A DNA stretch of 64,000 nucleotides from Tranquillimonas rosea (GCF_900111315.1 NZ_FOGU01000005.1:302246-366245), one strand, 5' to 3'. Counted from the first letter of the stretch, positions 8,899 to 17,794 are shown. Notes: generated from the letters alone by a model not told the origin. Numbers and translations are program-made.

Positions 8899-9795
8899 AT
8901 GAAGCGCAAGGTAACCAAGGCGATCTTCCCGGTGGCGGGTCTTGGAACCCGGTTCCTGCCGGCGACCAAGTCCATCCCCAAGGAGATCATGACGCTCGTT
9001 GATCGCCCCCTGATCCAGTACGCGATCGACGAAGCCCGCGCCGCCGGAATCACCGAGTTCATCTTCGTGACCTCGCGCGGCAAGAGCGCGCTCGAGGATT
9101 ACTTCGACCGCGCCCCGGAACTGGAGATGTCGCTCGAGCAGAAGCAGAAGCACGAGCTGATGGAAGTGCTCGAGAGCACGAACATGGAATCGGGGGCGAT
9201 CGCCTATATCCGCCAGCATCAGGCTCTCGGGCTTGGCCACGCCGTGTGGTGCGCCCGCCGCCTGATCGCCGAGGATGAACCCTATGCGGTGATCCTTCCG
9301 GACGACGTGATCGCGGCCGAGAAGTCCTGCCTCGCGCAGATGACCGAGGCCTACGAGGACACCGGCGGCTGCATGGTCGCGGCGATGGAGGTCGCGCCCG
9401 AGAAGGCGTCGTCCTATGGCGTGCTCGATGTCGAGAAGGACATGGGCGACAAGGTCAAGATCAAGGGCATGGTCGAAAAGCCCAAGGTCGACGAGGCCCC
9501 GTCGAACCTGGCCGTGATCGGCCGCTATATCCTGACGCCGAAGGTGCTCAAGAACATCTCGTCGATGAAGGAAGGCGCGGGCGGAGAGATCCAGCTGACC
9601 GACGCCATCGCCCAGGAAATCCCCAGCGACGAGGGTGTCTACGGCCTGCGCTTCCGCGGCCAGCGGTTCGATTGCGGGTCCAAGGCGGGCTTCCTGCAGG
9701 CGACGGTGGCCTTCGGCCTGAGCCGTCCGGACCTCGGCGAAGAGTTCTCGAAGTACCTCGACGAGATGGTGTCGCAGAAGAAGGCGGCACAATAA
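8899..9795 (+). CDS. galU: UTP--glucose-1-phosphate uridylyltransferase
   Basis: The 298-residue enzyme makes UDP-glucose from UTP and glucose-1-phosphate. The N-terminal nucleotide-binding signature GLGTRFLPATK is followed by PKEIM, and later come the VEKP motif and the GEIQLTDAI region typical of GalU. Length agrees with the family. I use the ATG at 8899, with AAGGTG about 8 nt upstream; the frame stays open upstream but without a family-like extension. It supplies activated glucose to the surrounding glycosyltransferases and to other cell pathways. Confidence 0.95.
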   Translation: MKRKVTKAIFPVAGLGTRFLPATKSIPKEIMTLVDRPLIQYAIDEARAAGITEFIFVTSRGKSALEDYFDRAPELEMSLEQKQKHELMEVLESTNMESGAIAYIRQHQALGLGHAVWCARRLIAEDEPYAVILPDDVIAAEKSCLAQMTEAYEDTGGCMVAAMEVAPEKASSYGVLDVEKDMGDKVKIKGMVEKPKVDEAPSNLAVIGRYILTPKVLKNISSMKEGAGGEIQLTDAIAQEIPSDEGVYGLRFRGQRFDCGSKAGFLQATVAFGLSRPDLGEEFSKYLDEMVSQKKAAQ

Positions 9796-9816
9796 CCGAC
9801 GCGCCCCGCAGGGCCA

Positions 9817-11058
9817 GTGACCAGGGCACGTTGCCTTGATCTGACGCGACTCGTCAGCCGGGCCGGAACGGGCCCGGCCACGGGTATCGACCGGGTCGAG
9901 CGCGCCTATCTCGACCGACTGCTGTCCGAGGACGCGCCGCTCTACTGCCTCGTGCGGACGGCGGTCGGCCTTTCGCTTCTCGACCGGGACGGCGCTCAGG
10001 CGGTGCGCCGTCATCTCGACGGCCTGCCCTGGGGGCCGGGCGACCTTGCCGCGCGGGTCTCGCGAAGGCTTTCCCCGGTGCGGCGGCAGGCCGAGGCCAC
10101 GGTGCGGCGGCTTGCCCTCGCCACTGCGCCGCGTCTTGCGCAGCGCCTGATGCTGTGCCGGTGGTTGCCGCCGGGCACCGTCTATTACAACACCGGTCAT
10201 TCCAACCTGGACCCTCGGACGTTCGCCGCTTTGGCGGCGGTGCCGGACCGTCGCGTGGCCGTGCTGATCCACGACACGATCCCGATCGATCATCCCGAGT
10301 TCCAGCGTCCCGGCACCCCGGCGCGCTTCTCGGACAGGCTCGCCACCGCCGCGCGTCATGCAGACCGACTGATCTGCATCTCGCGTCACACCGAACAGGG
10401 CGTTCGCCGGCATGCGGGCGCGGCCCTGCCCTGTGTCGTCGCCCCGCTCGGGATCGACCCGCCGTCGCCGGACCCGGATGCGCTGCCGCCGGGCTTGCCG
10501 ACGGAAAGGCCTTTTTTCGTCGCGCTCGGAACCATCGAGCCGCGCAAGAACCACGCCTTCCTGCTGGACCTCTGGGCCGCGCTCGAAGCCGGTCCGGACG
10601 AGACGCCGGCGCTGTTCATCGTAGGCCGACGCGGCTGGAACAATGCCGAGGTGTTCCGGCGGCTGGACAGCGACCCGATGATGGGCCGCAGCGTGTTCGA
10701 GCTGTCGGACCTTGGCGACGGGGCCGTGGCGGCCCTGTTGCGGGACGCCGCCGGCCTTCTTCATCCCAGCCATGCCGAGGGGTTCGGCCTGCCCCCGGCC
10801 GAGGCGGCGGCGCTGGGGACGCCAGTGATCGCTGCGCCGTTGGAGGTAACCCGAGAGGTGCTGGGTCACCTTCCGGTTTACGCCGATACGGCGGATCGGT
10901 ATCTCTGGATGTCAGAGATCGGGCGGCTTTCCGCGGCACGACGGAAGAGGCAGGACGGCGCGCCGCGCCCGGCGACGGCTCTTCCGACCTGGCAGTCGCA
11001 TTTCGAGACTGTGTTCGACGCGGTGGAGCCGGCCCGTCCGGTCGATGGTGCTGGCTGA
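9817..11058 (+). CDS. Family 4 (group 1) glycosyltransferase
   Basis: The 413-residue protein has a GT-B fold. The C-terminal donor-binding half shows LGTIEPRKNH, then HPSHAEGFGLPPAEAAALGTP, the GT4 E-x7-E region, with the nearby PLE as a loop. The N-terminal half has VYYNTGHSN and LIHDTIPIDHPEF, seen in rhamnosyl- and mannosyl-type transferases of capsule clusters. Start is GTG, 21 bp after galU. It probably extends a cytoplasmic glycan chain with a retaining linkage. The sugar specificity is not evident. Confidence 0.87.
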   Translation: MTRARCLDLTRLVSRAGTGPATGIDRVERAYLDRLLSEDAPLYCLVRTAVGLSLLDRDGAQAVRRHLDGLPWGPGDLAARVSRRLSPVRRQAEATVRRLALATAPRLAQRLMLCRWLPPGTVYYNTGHSNLDPRTFAALAAVPDRRVAVLIHDTIPIDHPEFQRPGTPARFSDRLATAARHADRLICISRHTEQGVRRHAGAALPCVVAPLGIDPPSPDPDALPPGLPTERPFFVALGTIEPRKNHAFLLDLWAALEAGPDETPALFIVGRRGWNNAEVFRRLDSDPMMGRSVFELSDLGDGAVAALLRDAAGLLHPSHAEGFGLPPAEAAALGTPVIAAPLEVTREVLGHLPVYADTADRYLWMSEIGRLSAARRKRQDGAPRPATALPTWQSHFETVFDAVEPARPVDGAG

Positions 11059-11067
11059 GGGCAGGTA

Positions 11068-12078
11068 GTGAGTCTCACGCGGTTATACGCTCTGCGTCTT
11101 CAGCGCAAACGCTGGCTTGTCCGCGCCTTTCGCAAACGCCGCGACCTGACCCCGCTGAAGGACCGCACCCGGTCGATCCGGCGGGGGCACATCCTCGTCG
11201 CCTCGACCGTGCGGAACGAGCGCATCCGCCTGCCGTACTTTCTGCAGTACTACCGCGCTCTCGGGATCAATCACTTCCTGTTCGTCGACAACGGCTCGAC
11301 CGACGGCACGGGCGTGTATCTCGCCGGCCAGCCCGACGTCTCGGTCTGGTACACGACCGCCAGCTACAAGCGCGCCCGGTTTGGAATGGACTGGATCAAC
11401 CGGCTTCTGCGGCAGTACGCCCATGCGCACTGGACGCTGACCGTCGACGTCGACGAGTTCTTCGTGTTCCCGTTCTCGGACACCCGTCCGATCCGGGCGT
11501 TGACCGACTGGCTCGATGCGTCCTCGATCCGGTCGTTCGGGACGATCATGCTGGACATGTATCCCAAGGGCCAGCTGACCGAGCATCCCTATCGCGAGGG
11601 CCAGAACCCGATCGAGATCGCGACGTGGTTCGATGCCGGCAACTACATGATCTCGCGGAACCACCGCTACGCGAACCTCTGGATACAGGGCGGGGCGCGG
11701 GCGCGGGCGTTCTTTCCCGAGCAGCCCTGGCGGGCGCCGGCGCTGAACAAGATCCCGCTGGTGAAGTGGCACCGCGATTTCACCTATGTCAGCTCGACCC
11801 ACATGCTGCTGCCGCGGGGGCTGAACCTGGTCTATGACGAGTGGGGCGGGGAAAAGCCGTCGGGGGTGCTGCTCCACGCCAAGTTTCTCGACACCCTGAC
11901 CGAGAAGGCATCGGAAGAGATGGCACGGGGCGAGCATTACGCGGCTTCGGCCGAATACCTGTCCTATTACCGGACGCTGCAGAACAACCCCGTCATGTGG
12001 TGCAAGTGGTCCGAGCGGTACATCAACTGGCGGCAGCTCGAGATTCTCGGGCTCATGTCCAAGGGAAACTGGGCGTGA
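11068..12078 (+). CDS. Glycosyltransferase family 2-like (GT92/DUF23-like fold)
   Basis: The 336-residue protein shows the pattern of the Glyco_tranf_2_4/GT92-like group. It has VASTVRNERIRLPYFLQYY, then FLFVDNGSTDGT, and later the metal-binding VDVDEFF. A C-terminal acceptor region has YPKGQ and a W-rich end. Start is GTG, 9 bp after the preceding gene. Its stop overlaps the next glycosyltransferase start (GTGA), so it is translationally coupled to it. Related proteins are common next to exopolysaccharide genes in Rhodobacteraceae. Function beyond sugar transfer is unknown. Confidence 0.82.
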   Translation: MSLTRLYALRLQRKRWLVRAFRKRRDLTPLKDRTRSIRRGHILVASTVRNERIRLPYFLQYYRALGINHFLFVDNGSTDGTGVYLAGQPDVSVWYTTASYKRARFGMDWINRLLRQYAHAHWTLTVDVDEFFVFPFSDTRPIRALTDWLDASSIRSFGTIMLDMYPKGQLTEHPYREGQNPIEIATWFDAGNYMISRNHRYANLWIQGGARARAFFPEQPWRAPALNKIPLVKWHRDFTYVSSTHMLLPRGLNLVYDEWGGEKPSGVLLHAKFLDTLTEKASEEMARGEHYAASAEYLSYYRTLQNNPVMWCKWSERYINWRQLEILGLMSKGNWA

Positions 12079-13775
12079 CGGTCGGGTTCGTGATGCTGTG
12101 CCACGAGGCGCTGAACCGGGCGGCGCAGGTCGCGCGCCACTGGGCCGAGCGGGATTGTCCCGTGGTGATCCATGTCGATCGCCGGGTCGCGGACAAGCGC
12201 TTCGACCGGCTGGTCGCGGCCATGTCCGGCTATCCGAACGTCACCTTTTCCGAGCGGCGGCGCTGCGAATGGGGGACATGGTCGCTGGTCGAGGCGACGC
12301 AGCTCGCCGTGGACAAGATGCTGCACCAGTTTCCGGAGGTGCGGCACGTCTACCTCGCCTCCGGCTCGTGCCTGCCGCTGCGCCCGGTGGAAGAGCTCAA
12401 GGCATATCTCGACCGGCATCACGATGTGGACTTCATCGAAAGCGTCACGACCGAGGACGTGCCCTGGACAGTCGGCGGGCTGGATGCAGAGCGGTTCACG
12501 CTGCGCTTTCCGTTCTCGTGGAAGCGGCGCCGACGGCTGTTCGACACCTATGTCCGCCTGCAGCGTCGCGTGGGATTCCGGCGGCGCATCCCGCCGGGGC
12601 TCGAGCCGCACATGGGGTCGCAATGGTGGTGCCTGACCCGCCGCACCCTGACCCGGATCCAGGACTCGCCCGAGCGCGCCGCGCACGAGCGGTATTTCAG
12701 GCGCGTCTGGATCCCGGACGAGAGCTATTACCAGACGCTCGTGCGGCAACATAGCGAGCGCATCGAGAGCCGGTCGCTGACGCTCAGCAAGTTCGATTTC
12801 CAGGGCAAGCCGCACGTCTTCTACGACGATCACCTGCAACTGCTTCACCGCTCGGACTGCTTCGTCGCGCGCAAGATCTGGCCGTGGTCCGACCGGCTCT
12901 ATGACGTGTTCCTCAAGGGCGGTGACGGGATGGCCCGGCGGGCCGAGCCCAATCCGGGCAAGATCGACCGCATCTTCGCCAAGGCGGTCGAGCGGCGCAC
13001 GCGGGGGCGGTCGGGCCTGTACATGCAGAGCCGGTTTCCGAACCGCGGCTGGGAAAACGGCGTGACCTGCGCGCCCTATTCGGTGCTTCACGGATTTGGC
13101 GACCTGATCGAGGATTTCCCGACCTGGCTGCACCGGGCGACGGATTGCCGCGTTCACGGGCATCTGTTCGGACCCGACCGGGCCGAGTTCGCGGACGGCC
13201 AACGCGTCTATACGGGTGCGTTGTCGGATTCCGTCGACCTGCGCGACTACAACCCCGAGGCCTTCCTGACCTCGCTCTTGTGGAACACGCGCGGCGAGCG
13301 GCAGTCGTTCCTGTACGGACCGCGCGACACGGGCGGAATTCTGTCCTTGATGGTGGCCGATCCCAATGCGCAGATCTCCGTGGTGAGCGGGGCGTGGGCA
13401 GTGCCGCTGTTCCGTTCGGCGCAGGATTTCGCCGCGGTCCGGCGCGAGGCGGCACGGCTGCAGAAGATCGAGTCCGCGCAGCTCGCGCTGTTGCGAAGCG
13501 GGCAGACCAAGGCAAGAGTGCGGATCTGGTCGATGGCCGATTTCGTCGAGGCGCCGATGGAACCGCTGCAGAGCATCATCGACGAGATCGGCACCCGCGC
13601 CGCGCGCAACGTGAGCGAGGCGCCGACGATGGTTGACCTGACCGGCTTCGGACAGTTCCTGCAGAACCTAAAGAACGAGGGGATGCAGCCGCACCTGATG
13701 GGCGACTTCCCGGTCAACCCGAACTACGACCCGGCGCCCGCCGAACCGCGCAGGCGCCCCTACCTGATGAGGTGA
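12075..13775 (+). CDS. Beta-1,6-N-acetylglucosaminyltransferase-like protein (GT14 domain plus C-terminal domain)
   Basis: This 566-residue protein begins GFVMLCHEALNRAAQVARHW, followed by VIHVDRRV and YLASGSCLPLRP, the hallmarks of the core-2/I-branching (GT14) family. GSQWWCLTRR and DESYYQTL lie further on. The second half (about 300-566) is a separate domain with no motif I can name. I recall that Rhodobacteraceae homologues carry a family-specific domain of unknown function there. I choose the GTG at 12075, which overlaps the previous stop by 4 bp and begins the conserved domain; the frame is open further upstream but overlaps the previous gene. It could add branches to a surface glycan. 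Confidence 0.85.
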   Translation: MTVGFVMLCHEALNRAAQVARHWAERDCPVVIHVDRRVADKRFDRLVAAMSGYPNVTFSERRRCEWGTWSLVEATQLAVDKMLHQFPEVRHVYLASGSCLPLRPVEELKAYLDRHHDVDFIESVTTEDVPWTVGGLDAERFTLRFPFSWKRRRRLFDTYVRLQRRVGFRRRIPPGLEPHMGSQWWCLTRRTLTRIQDSPERAAHERYFRRVWIPDESYYQTLVRQHSERIESRSLTLSKFDFQGKPHVFYDDHLQLLHRSDCFVARKIWPWSDRLYDVFLKGGDGMARRAEPNPGKIDRIFAKAVERRTRGRSGLYMQSRFPNRGWENGVTCAPYSVLHGFGDLIEDFPTWLHRATDCRVHGHLFGPDRAEFADGQRVYTGALSDSVDLRDYNPEAFLTSLLWNTRGERQSFLYGPRDTGGILSLMVADPNAQISVVSGAWAVPLFRSAQDFAAVRREAARLQKIESAQLALLRSGQTKARVRIWSMADFVEAPMEPLQSIIDEIGTRAARNVSEAPTMVDLTGFGQFLQNLKNEGMQPHLMGDFPVNPNYDPAPAEPRRRPYLMR

Positions 13776-13778
13776 CGC

Positions 13779-15194
13779 ATGGCTCCGCGGTTCGACTACT
13801 TCATGATCTGCGCCGAAATGCGGACCGGCTCGAACTTTCTTGAAGAGAACGTCAACGCGATCCCCGGCCTGCGGTGCTGGGGCGAGGCGTTCAACCCGGT
13901 CTTCGTTGGCCGGGCCGGGTCCACGAAGATGGCCGGTGTCACGATGGAAGAGCGGGACGCCGACCCGATGGTCCTGCTGTCGGCGATGCGGGCCCAAAGC
14001 CCGGGACTGGCCGGGTTCCGATATTTCCATGACCATGACCCGCGGATCGAAGAGCACTGCGTCGACGACCCGGCCTGCGCCAAGATCGTGCTGACCCGGA
14101 ACCCGGTGGACAGCTACGTGAGCCTGAAGATCGCCCGCAGCACCGGGCAGTGGCGCCTGGGCGATCTCAAACAGGCCCGCAGCGCGAAGGTCCGGTTCGA
14201 TCCGAAGGAGTTCGCCGCGCATCTGGACCGTGTGCGCGGGGCGCAGGAACGGCTGCTCCGCCGGCTGCAGGTGACTGGCCAGACGGCCTTTTACATCGGT
14301 TACGAGGACTTGGCCGACCTCGACGTGATGAACGGGCTCGCCGCGTTTCTCGGCGTGTCGGGACGGTTGGAGAAGAAGGCGACGCGGACGAAGGTCCAGA
14401 ACCCGGCGCCGCTGTCGTCCAAGGTCGAGAACTACGACGAGATGACGGCGGCCCTGGGCGACCTCGACCGCTTCGCGATCTCGCGCACGCCGAATTTCGA
14501 GCCGCGCCGCGGGCCGAACGTGCCCGGCTACGTCGCGTCGTGCGATGTGCCCCTGCTGTACCTGCCGGTCGAGGGCGGGCCGCGCGCCGCGGTCGAGGGC
14601 TGGCTGGAGGGATTCGGCCCGACTCCCCTGATCCGCGGGCAGAGTCAGAAGGAGCTGCGCCAGTGGAAACGGAAAAGTCCGGGCCATCGCAGCTTTACCG
14701 TCGTGCGGCACCCGATCCGACGAATCCACGATACGTTCTGCCGCCGCATCCTGATGCCCGGCCGGGCCTGTTACGGCGAGATCCGCGCCACGCTGCGCAG
14801 CCATTACGGGGTGCCGCTGCCCGAGGGGGCGCCTGACGATCGCTACGATGCCGCGGCGCACCGCGCGGCGTTCCTGGGCTTCCTGGCGTTCGTGAAGGGC
14901 AACCTTGGCAACCAGACCAGCCTGCGGGTCGATGCCGCGTGGGCGTCGCAGTGGATGATCCTGCAGGGGATGTCCAAGGTGCAGCTGCCGGACATGATCC
15001 TGCGCGACGATCAGCTGTCTCAGGGGCTGCACCAGCTGTGCGCCCAGGTCGGCGCCGAAGCGCCCCCCGTCCCGGCGGAAGAGCCGGTCGGCCCGGTTCC
15101 GCTGGACGCGATCTACGATGCCGAGGTCGAGGCGACCGTGCGCGACATCTATCAGCGGGATTACGTGATGTTCGGGTTCCGCGCGCTGGCCTGA
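13779..15194 (+). CDS. Sulfotransferase-like protein (Stf0/NodH-like) with two sulfotransferase-type halves
   Basis: The 471-residue protein starts with a PAPS 5'-phosphosulfate loop, MRTGSNFL at residues 14-21. A 3'-phosphate-binding motif TRNPVDSYVSLK follows near residue 107. Together these define a complete N-terminal sulfotransferase domain (about 1-240) of the Stf0/NodH type. The second half (about 250-471) contains another VRHPIRRIHDTF motif, like a 3'-phosphate site, but no clear 5' loop. It may be a degenerate or acceptor-binding second domain. It is the last gene of the plus-strand glycan run, 3 bp after the GT14 gene, and cysQ heads that run. The likely product is a sulfated surface glycan (inference). 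Confidence 0.8.
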   Translation: MAPRFDYFMICAEMRTGSNFLEENVNAIPGLRCWGEAFNPVFVGRAGSTKMAGVTMEERDADPMVLLSAMRAQSPGLAGFRYFHDHDPRIEEHCVDDPACAKIVLTRNPVDSYVSLKIARSTGQWRLGDLKQARSAKVRFDPKEFAAHLDRVRGAQERLLRRLQVTGQTAFYIGYEDLADLDVMNGLAAFLGVSGRLEKKATRTKVQNPAPLSSKVENYDEMTAALGDLDRFAISRTPNFEPRRGPNVPGYVASCDVPLLYLPVEGGPRAAVEGWLEGFGPTPLIRGQSQKELRQWKRKSPGHRSFTVVRHPIRRIHDTFCRRILMPGRACYGEIRATLRSHYGVPLPEGAPDDRYDAAAHRAAFLGFLAFVKGNLGNQTSLRVDAAWASQWMILQGMSKVQLPDMILRDDQLSQGLHQLCAQVGAEAPPVPAEEPVGPVPLDAIYDAEVEATVRDIYQRDYVMFGFRALA

Positions 15195-15212
15195 GCCGCG
15201 CGCGGAACGATC

Positions 15213-15677
15213 TCAGGCGGCCTGGATCGACGCCCCTTCGGTCAGCACGGCGTGCAGGGTCAGCGGGTCGACATTCGCCCGCAGCTTGGTGCACAGCGCG
15301 CTGTCCCGCATCGTCCGCGACACCGTCGCCAACGCCTTGAGATGTTCGACACCGGCATCCTCGGGGGCGAACAGGGCAAAGACCAGGTCGACGGGCTTGC
15401 GGTCCACGGCATCGAACTCGATCGGCTTTTCAAGGCGTACGAACGCGCCCTGCACCGATTCGAGGCCGGCGAGCCGGGCATGGGGCAGGGCAACGCCCTG
15501 CCCGACACCCGTGGGGCCCAGCCCCTCGCGTTCCAGAAGCGCCTCGACGACGTCCTGCGTGCGCAATCCATGCACGCTGGCCGCGATGTCTCCCAGTTCC
15601 TGGAAGAGACGCTTCTTGCTCGACAGGGTGCCGATCACCCGTACCGCAGACGGCTTGAGTAAGGTCGAAAGCTGCAT
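15213..15677 (-). CDS. ptsN: PTS EIIA-Ntr regulatory protein
   Basis: The 154-residue EIIA of the nitrogen-related phosphotransferase system has the phosphorylated histidine at residue 66 in GVALPHAR. It takes phosphate from NPr and regulates partner proteins by binding; it does not transport sugar. In related bacteria it affects potassium handling, nitrogen/carbon balance and polymer storage. It follows hpf on the same strand with a 46-bp gap, the usual order in proteobacteria. The rpoN gene that often precedes hpf is absent here. Confidence 0.95.
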   Translation of the reverse strand: MQLSTLLKPSAVRVIGTLSSKKRLFQELGDIAASVHGLRTQDVVEALLEREGLGPTGVGQGVALPHARLAGLESVQGAFVRLEKPIEFDAVDRKPVDLVFALFAPEDAGVEHLKALATVSRTMRDSALCTKLRANVDPLTLHAVLTEGASIQAA

Positions 15678-15723
15678 GTGGTCCTGTCGTTTACGATCCG
15701 CTCAGGTTGCGGGGTTGGTTCGC

Positions 15724-16302
15724 TTAGGTGGTCGCGTTCGGGTCGATCCACCCTATGTTTCCATCGTCGCGCCGATAGACAATGTTCACCCCAGTGTCCT
15801 GCCTGTCGTTGCGGAAGACCAGCAACGGGGCACCTGCCAATTCCATCTGCATAACCGCTTCGCCGACCGAGAGCGAGGGAATGCTCGTCTCAATCTCGGC
15901 GATGATCATCGGGTTAAGGCTGTCGGGTTCGGTGTCCTCGTCGGCTGTCGATGAGGCGAGGATATACGAGGCGGCAGAAGAGAGTTCAACCGGCTGCGAG
16001 CGGTCCTTGTGATGGTCCTTCAGCCGCCGCTTGTAACGGCGCAACTGCTTTTCCATCTTCTCGTTCGCCTGGTCGAAGGCGGAATAAATCTCGGTCGCGA
16101 CACCCTTGGCCTGGACGGTCAGGCCGGTGGACAGGTGCACCACGCTTTCGCAGCAATACTCGTGAGCGCTCTTGGAAAAGATCACCAGGGCGTCCGTCGG
16201 CCGGCCCGGATACTTGGCGATGACCGAATCGATCTCGGTGCGAACGTGGGTCTGCAGCGCCTCGCCAATGTCGATCTGCTTCCCACTGATCTGATACCGC
16301 AT
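15724..16302 (-). CDS. hpf: Ribosome hibernation promoting factor, long form
   Basis: The 192-residue length and two-domain layout mark the long form of HPF. The N-terminal ribosome-binding domain (about 1-105) starts MRYQISGKQIDIGEALQ and ends in a basic helix (EKMEKQLRRYKRRLKDHHK). A variable linker follows, then the C-terminal dimerisation domain (about 135-190, MQMELAGAPLLVFRN...VNIVYRRDDGNIGWI). Long HPF pairs 70S ribosomes into inactive 100S dimers in stationary phase. A very strong site, AAGAAGGAGGAG, directly precedes the ATG. This argues for high translation when it is induced. Confidence 0.95.
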   Translation of the reverse strand: MRYQISGKQIDIGEALQTHVRTEIDSVIAKYPGRPTDALVIFSKSAHEYCCESVVHLSTGLTVQAKGVATEIYSAFDQANEKMEKQLRRYKRRLKDHHKDRSQPVELSSAASYILASSTADEDTEPDSLNPMIIAEIETSIPSLSVGEAVMQMELAGAPLLVFRNDRQDTGVNIVYRRDDGNIGWIDPNATT

Positions 16303-16536
16303 ATCTCCTCCTTCTTGTTCACGTGGGGGATCTCTTGACCCGAGCCTGTCAGGGCTGCGTGGCCTTGAGCGTGGAAAATCCTGGAAAGCTACGTCGACAC
16401 GTCCGGCTCGACCGGAAGGGAGCGGGGTTTGGTCTGGCCGGCGGCCTGACGCAAACGGGGCGGATCGCGTCTTTCATCCTACGTATTTGGCGATACTTGG
16501 CGGGCCGCGTCAATGTTCCAGACTCGACAAAGATAG

Positions 16537-17295
16537 TCAGGAAATCCGGAAGCCCTCGCCCAGATAGACGCGGCGCACGTTCTCGTCGCTGACGACCTCG
16601 TCGCTCGTTCCGCTCATCAGGATGCTGCCGGCATGAAGGATATAGGCCCGGTCCACGACGCCGAGGGTCTCGCGCACGTTGTGGTCGGTGATCAACACGC
16701 CGATTCCCCGTGTCTTTAGGTCCGCGACGAGCTGCCGGATCTCGGCGACGGCGATCGGATCGACGCCTGCGAAGGGTTCGTCCAGCAAGAGGTACTTCGG
16801 ATCGGCGGCCAGGCAGCGGGCAATCTCGACCCGGCGCCGTTCGCCGCCCGATAGGGCCGGCGCGGGAGTCCGGCGCAGGTGGCTGATCGAGAACTCGCTC
16901 AGCAGCTGCTCCAGCCGTTCGCGCCGTTTGGCGCGCCCCGGCATCGCGATCTCGAGAATCGAGAGGATGTTGTCCTCGACGCTGAGGCCCCGGAAGATCG
17001 AGATCTCCTGCGGCAGGTAGCCGATTCCCAGCTTGGCCCGCCGGTACATCGGCAGTGCGGTCACGTCGCGCCCGTCGATGGTGACGGTGCCGCCTTCGAA
17101 CCCCACGAGGCCCGCGACCGAGTAGAAGCACGTCGTCTTGCCCGACCCGTTCGGCCCCAGCAAGGCCACGACCTCGCCGCGCTGAAGCTCGAGGCTGACA
17201 TCGCGCAGCACTGGCTTCTTGCGATAGCTCTTCTGGAGGTGGCTCACCCGGAGCCCGCCCGAGCCCTCGGCCAGTTTCAGATCGGGCTGCGCCAT
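16537..17295 (-). CDS. lptB: LPS export ABC transporter ATP-binding protein LptB
   Basis: The 252-residue ATPase has Walker A GPNGSGKTT, Q-loop LPQEISIF, signature LSGGERRRVEIARC, Walker B YLLLDEPFAGVDP, and a switch histidine in ITDHNVRET. It powers extraction of LPS from the inner membrane with LptF and LptG, which are not in the window. I start at the ATG at 17295, one base after the lptA stop; the frame extends 12 codons further into lptA without support. It is the last gene of the lptC-lptA-lptB series. Confidence 0.95.
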   Translation of the reverse strand: MAQPDLKLAEGSGGLRVSHLQKSYRKKPVLRDVSLELQRGEVVALLGPNGSGKTTCFYSVAGLVGFEGGTVTIDGRDVTALPMYRRAKLGIGYLPQEISIFRGLSVEDNILSILEIAMPGRAKRRERLEQLLSEFSISHLRRTPAPALSGGERRRVEIARCLAADPKYLLLDEPFAGVDPIAVAEIRQLVADLKTRGIGVLITDHNVRETLGVVDRAYILHAGSILMSGTSDEVVSDENVRRVYLGEGFRIS

Positions 17296-17296
17296 C

Positions 17297-17785
17297 TCAG
17301 TTGTCGCCGGTCTGGAAGATCGTGCGCACACCGCCTTCCATGGTTCCCGTCCCGGTGGTCAGATCTATCACCAGCCGGTCCGACGAGAGCGTGTTGGGCC
17401 CCTGGGTCAGCAGCACCTCGCCGGTCATCGTCACGTTGCCGCTTTCGATCTCGTAGACGGCCTCCTGCGACTCGGCGGCTTCCTCCGGGGTCACCAGGGT
17501 GACGCCGCCGCTGGCCTGCATTTCCTGGATGCGGCCCTGCTCGCCCGAGGCATAGACGACCTGCACACGCTCGGCGGTCAGGGTCATCTCCCCCTGCGTC
17601 ACGGTCACGCCGCCGGTGAAGACGGCCGTTCCGTCGGTCTGGTTCACCTCGAGCTGCTCGGCGTCGACCTCGACCGGAAGGCCCGTGTCCTGCGTCAGCC
17701 CGCCCATGTCGATACCCGTTCCCTGCGACCACGCCGCCGGGGCGACGAGAAGGGCGGTGGCAAGGACGGCGAGGTGGCGGCGCAT
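17297..17785 (-). CDS. lptA: LPS transport periplasmic protein LptA
   Basis: The 162-residue precursor has a Sec signal (RRHLAVLATALLVAPAAWSQ). It continues with the repeated beta-strand pattern of the LptA/OstA domain (VEVDAEQLEVNQTDGTAVFTG, then similar repeats ending in GGVRTIF). LptA forms the periplasmic bridge that carries LPS from LptBFGC to LptDE. Two in-frame ATGs are close together. AGGAG directly abuts the first (17791) but is correctly spaced for the second (17785), which I prefer. It lies between lptC and lptB with almost no gap. Confidence 0.92.
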   Translation of the reverse strand: MRRHLAVLATALLVAPAAWSQGTGIDMGGLTQDTGLPVEVDAEQLEVNQTDGTAVFTGGVTVTQGEMTLTAERVQVVYASGEQGRIQEMQASGGVTLVTPEEAAESQEAVYEIESGNVTMTGEVLLTQGPNTLSSDRLVIDLTTGTGTMEGGVRTIFQTGDN

Positions 17786-17794
17786 CGGCATCTC

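Noticed and set aside
8692..10869. Open frame of 725 codons opposite galU and the GT4 gene
   Set aside because: It is a shadow of two well-supported plus-strand genes; composition is Arg-rich with no domains.
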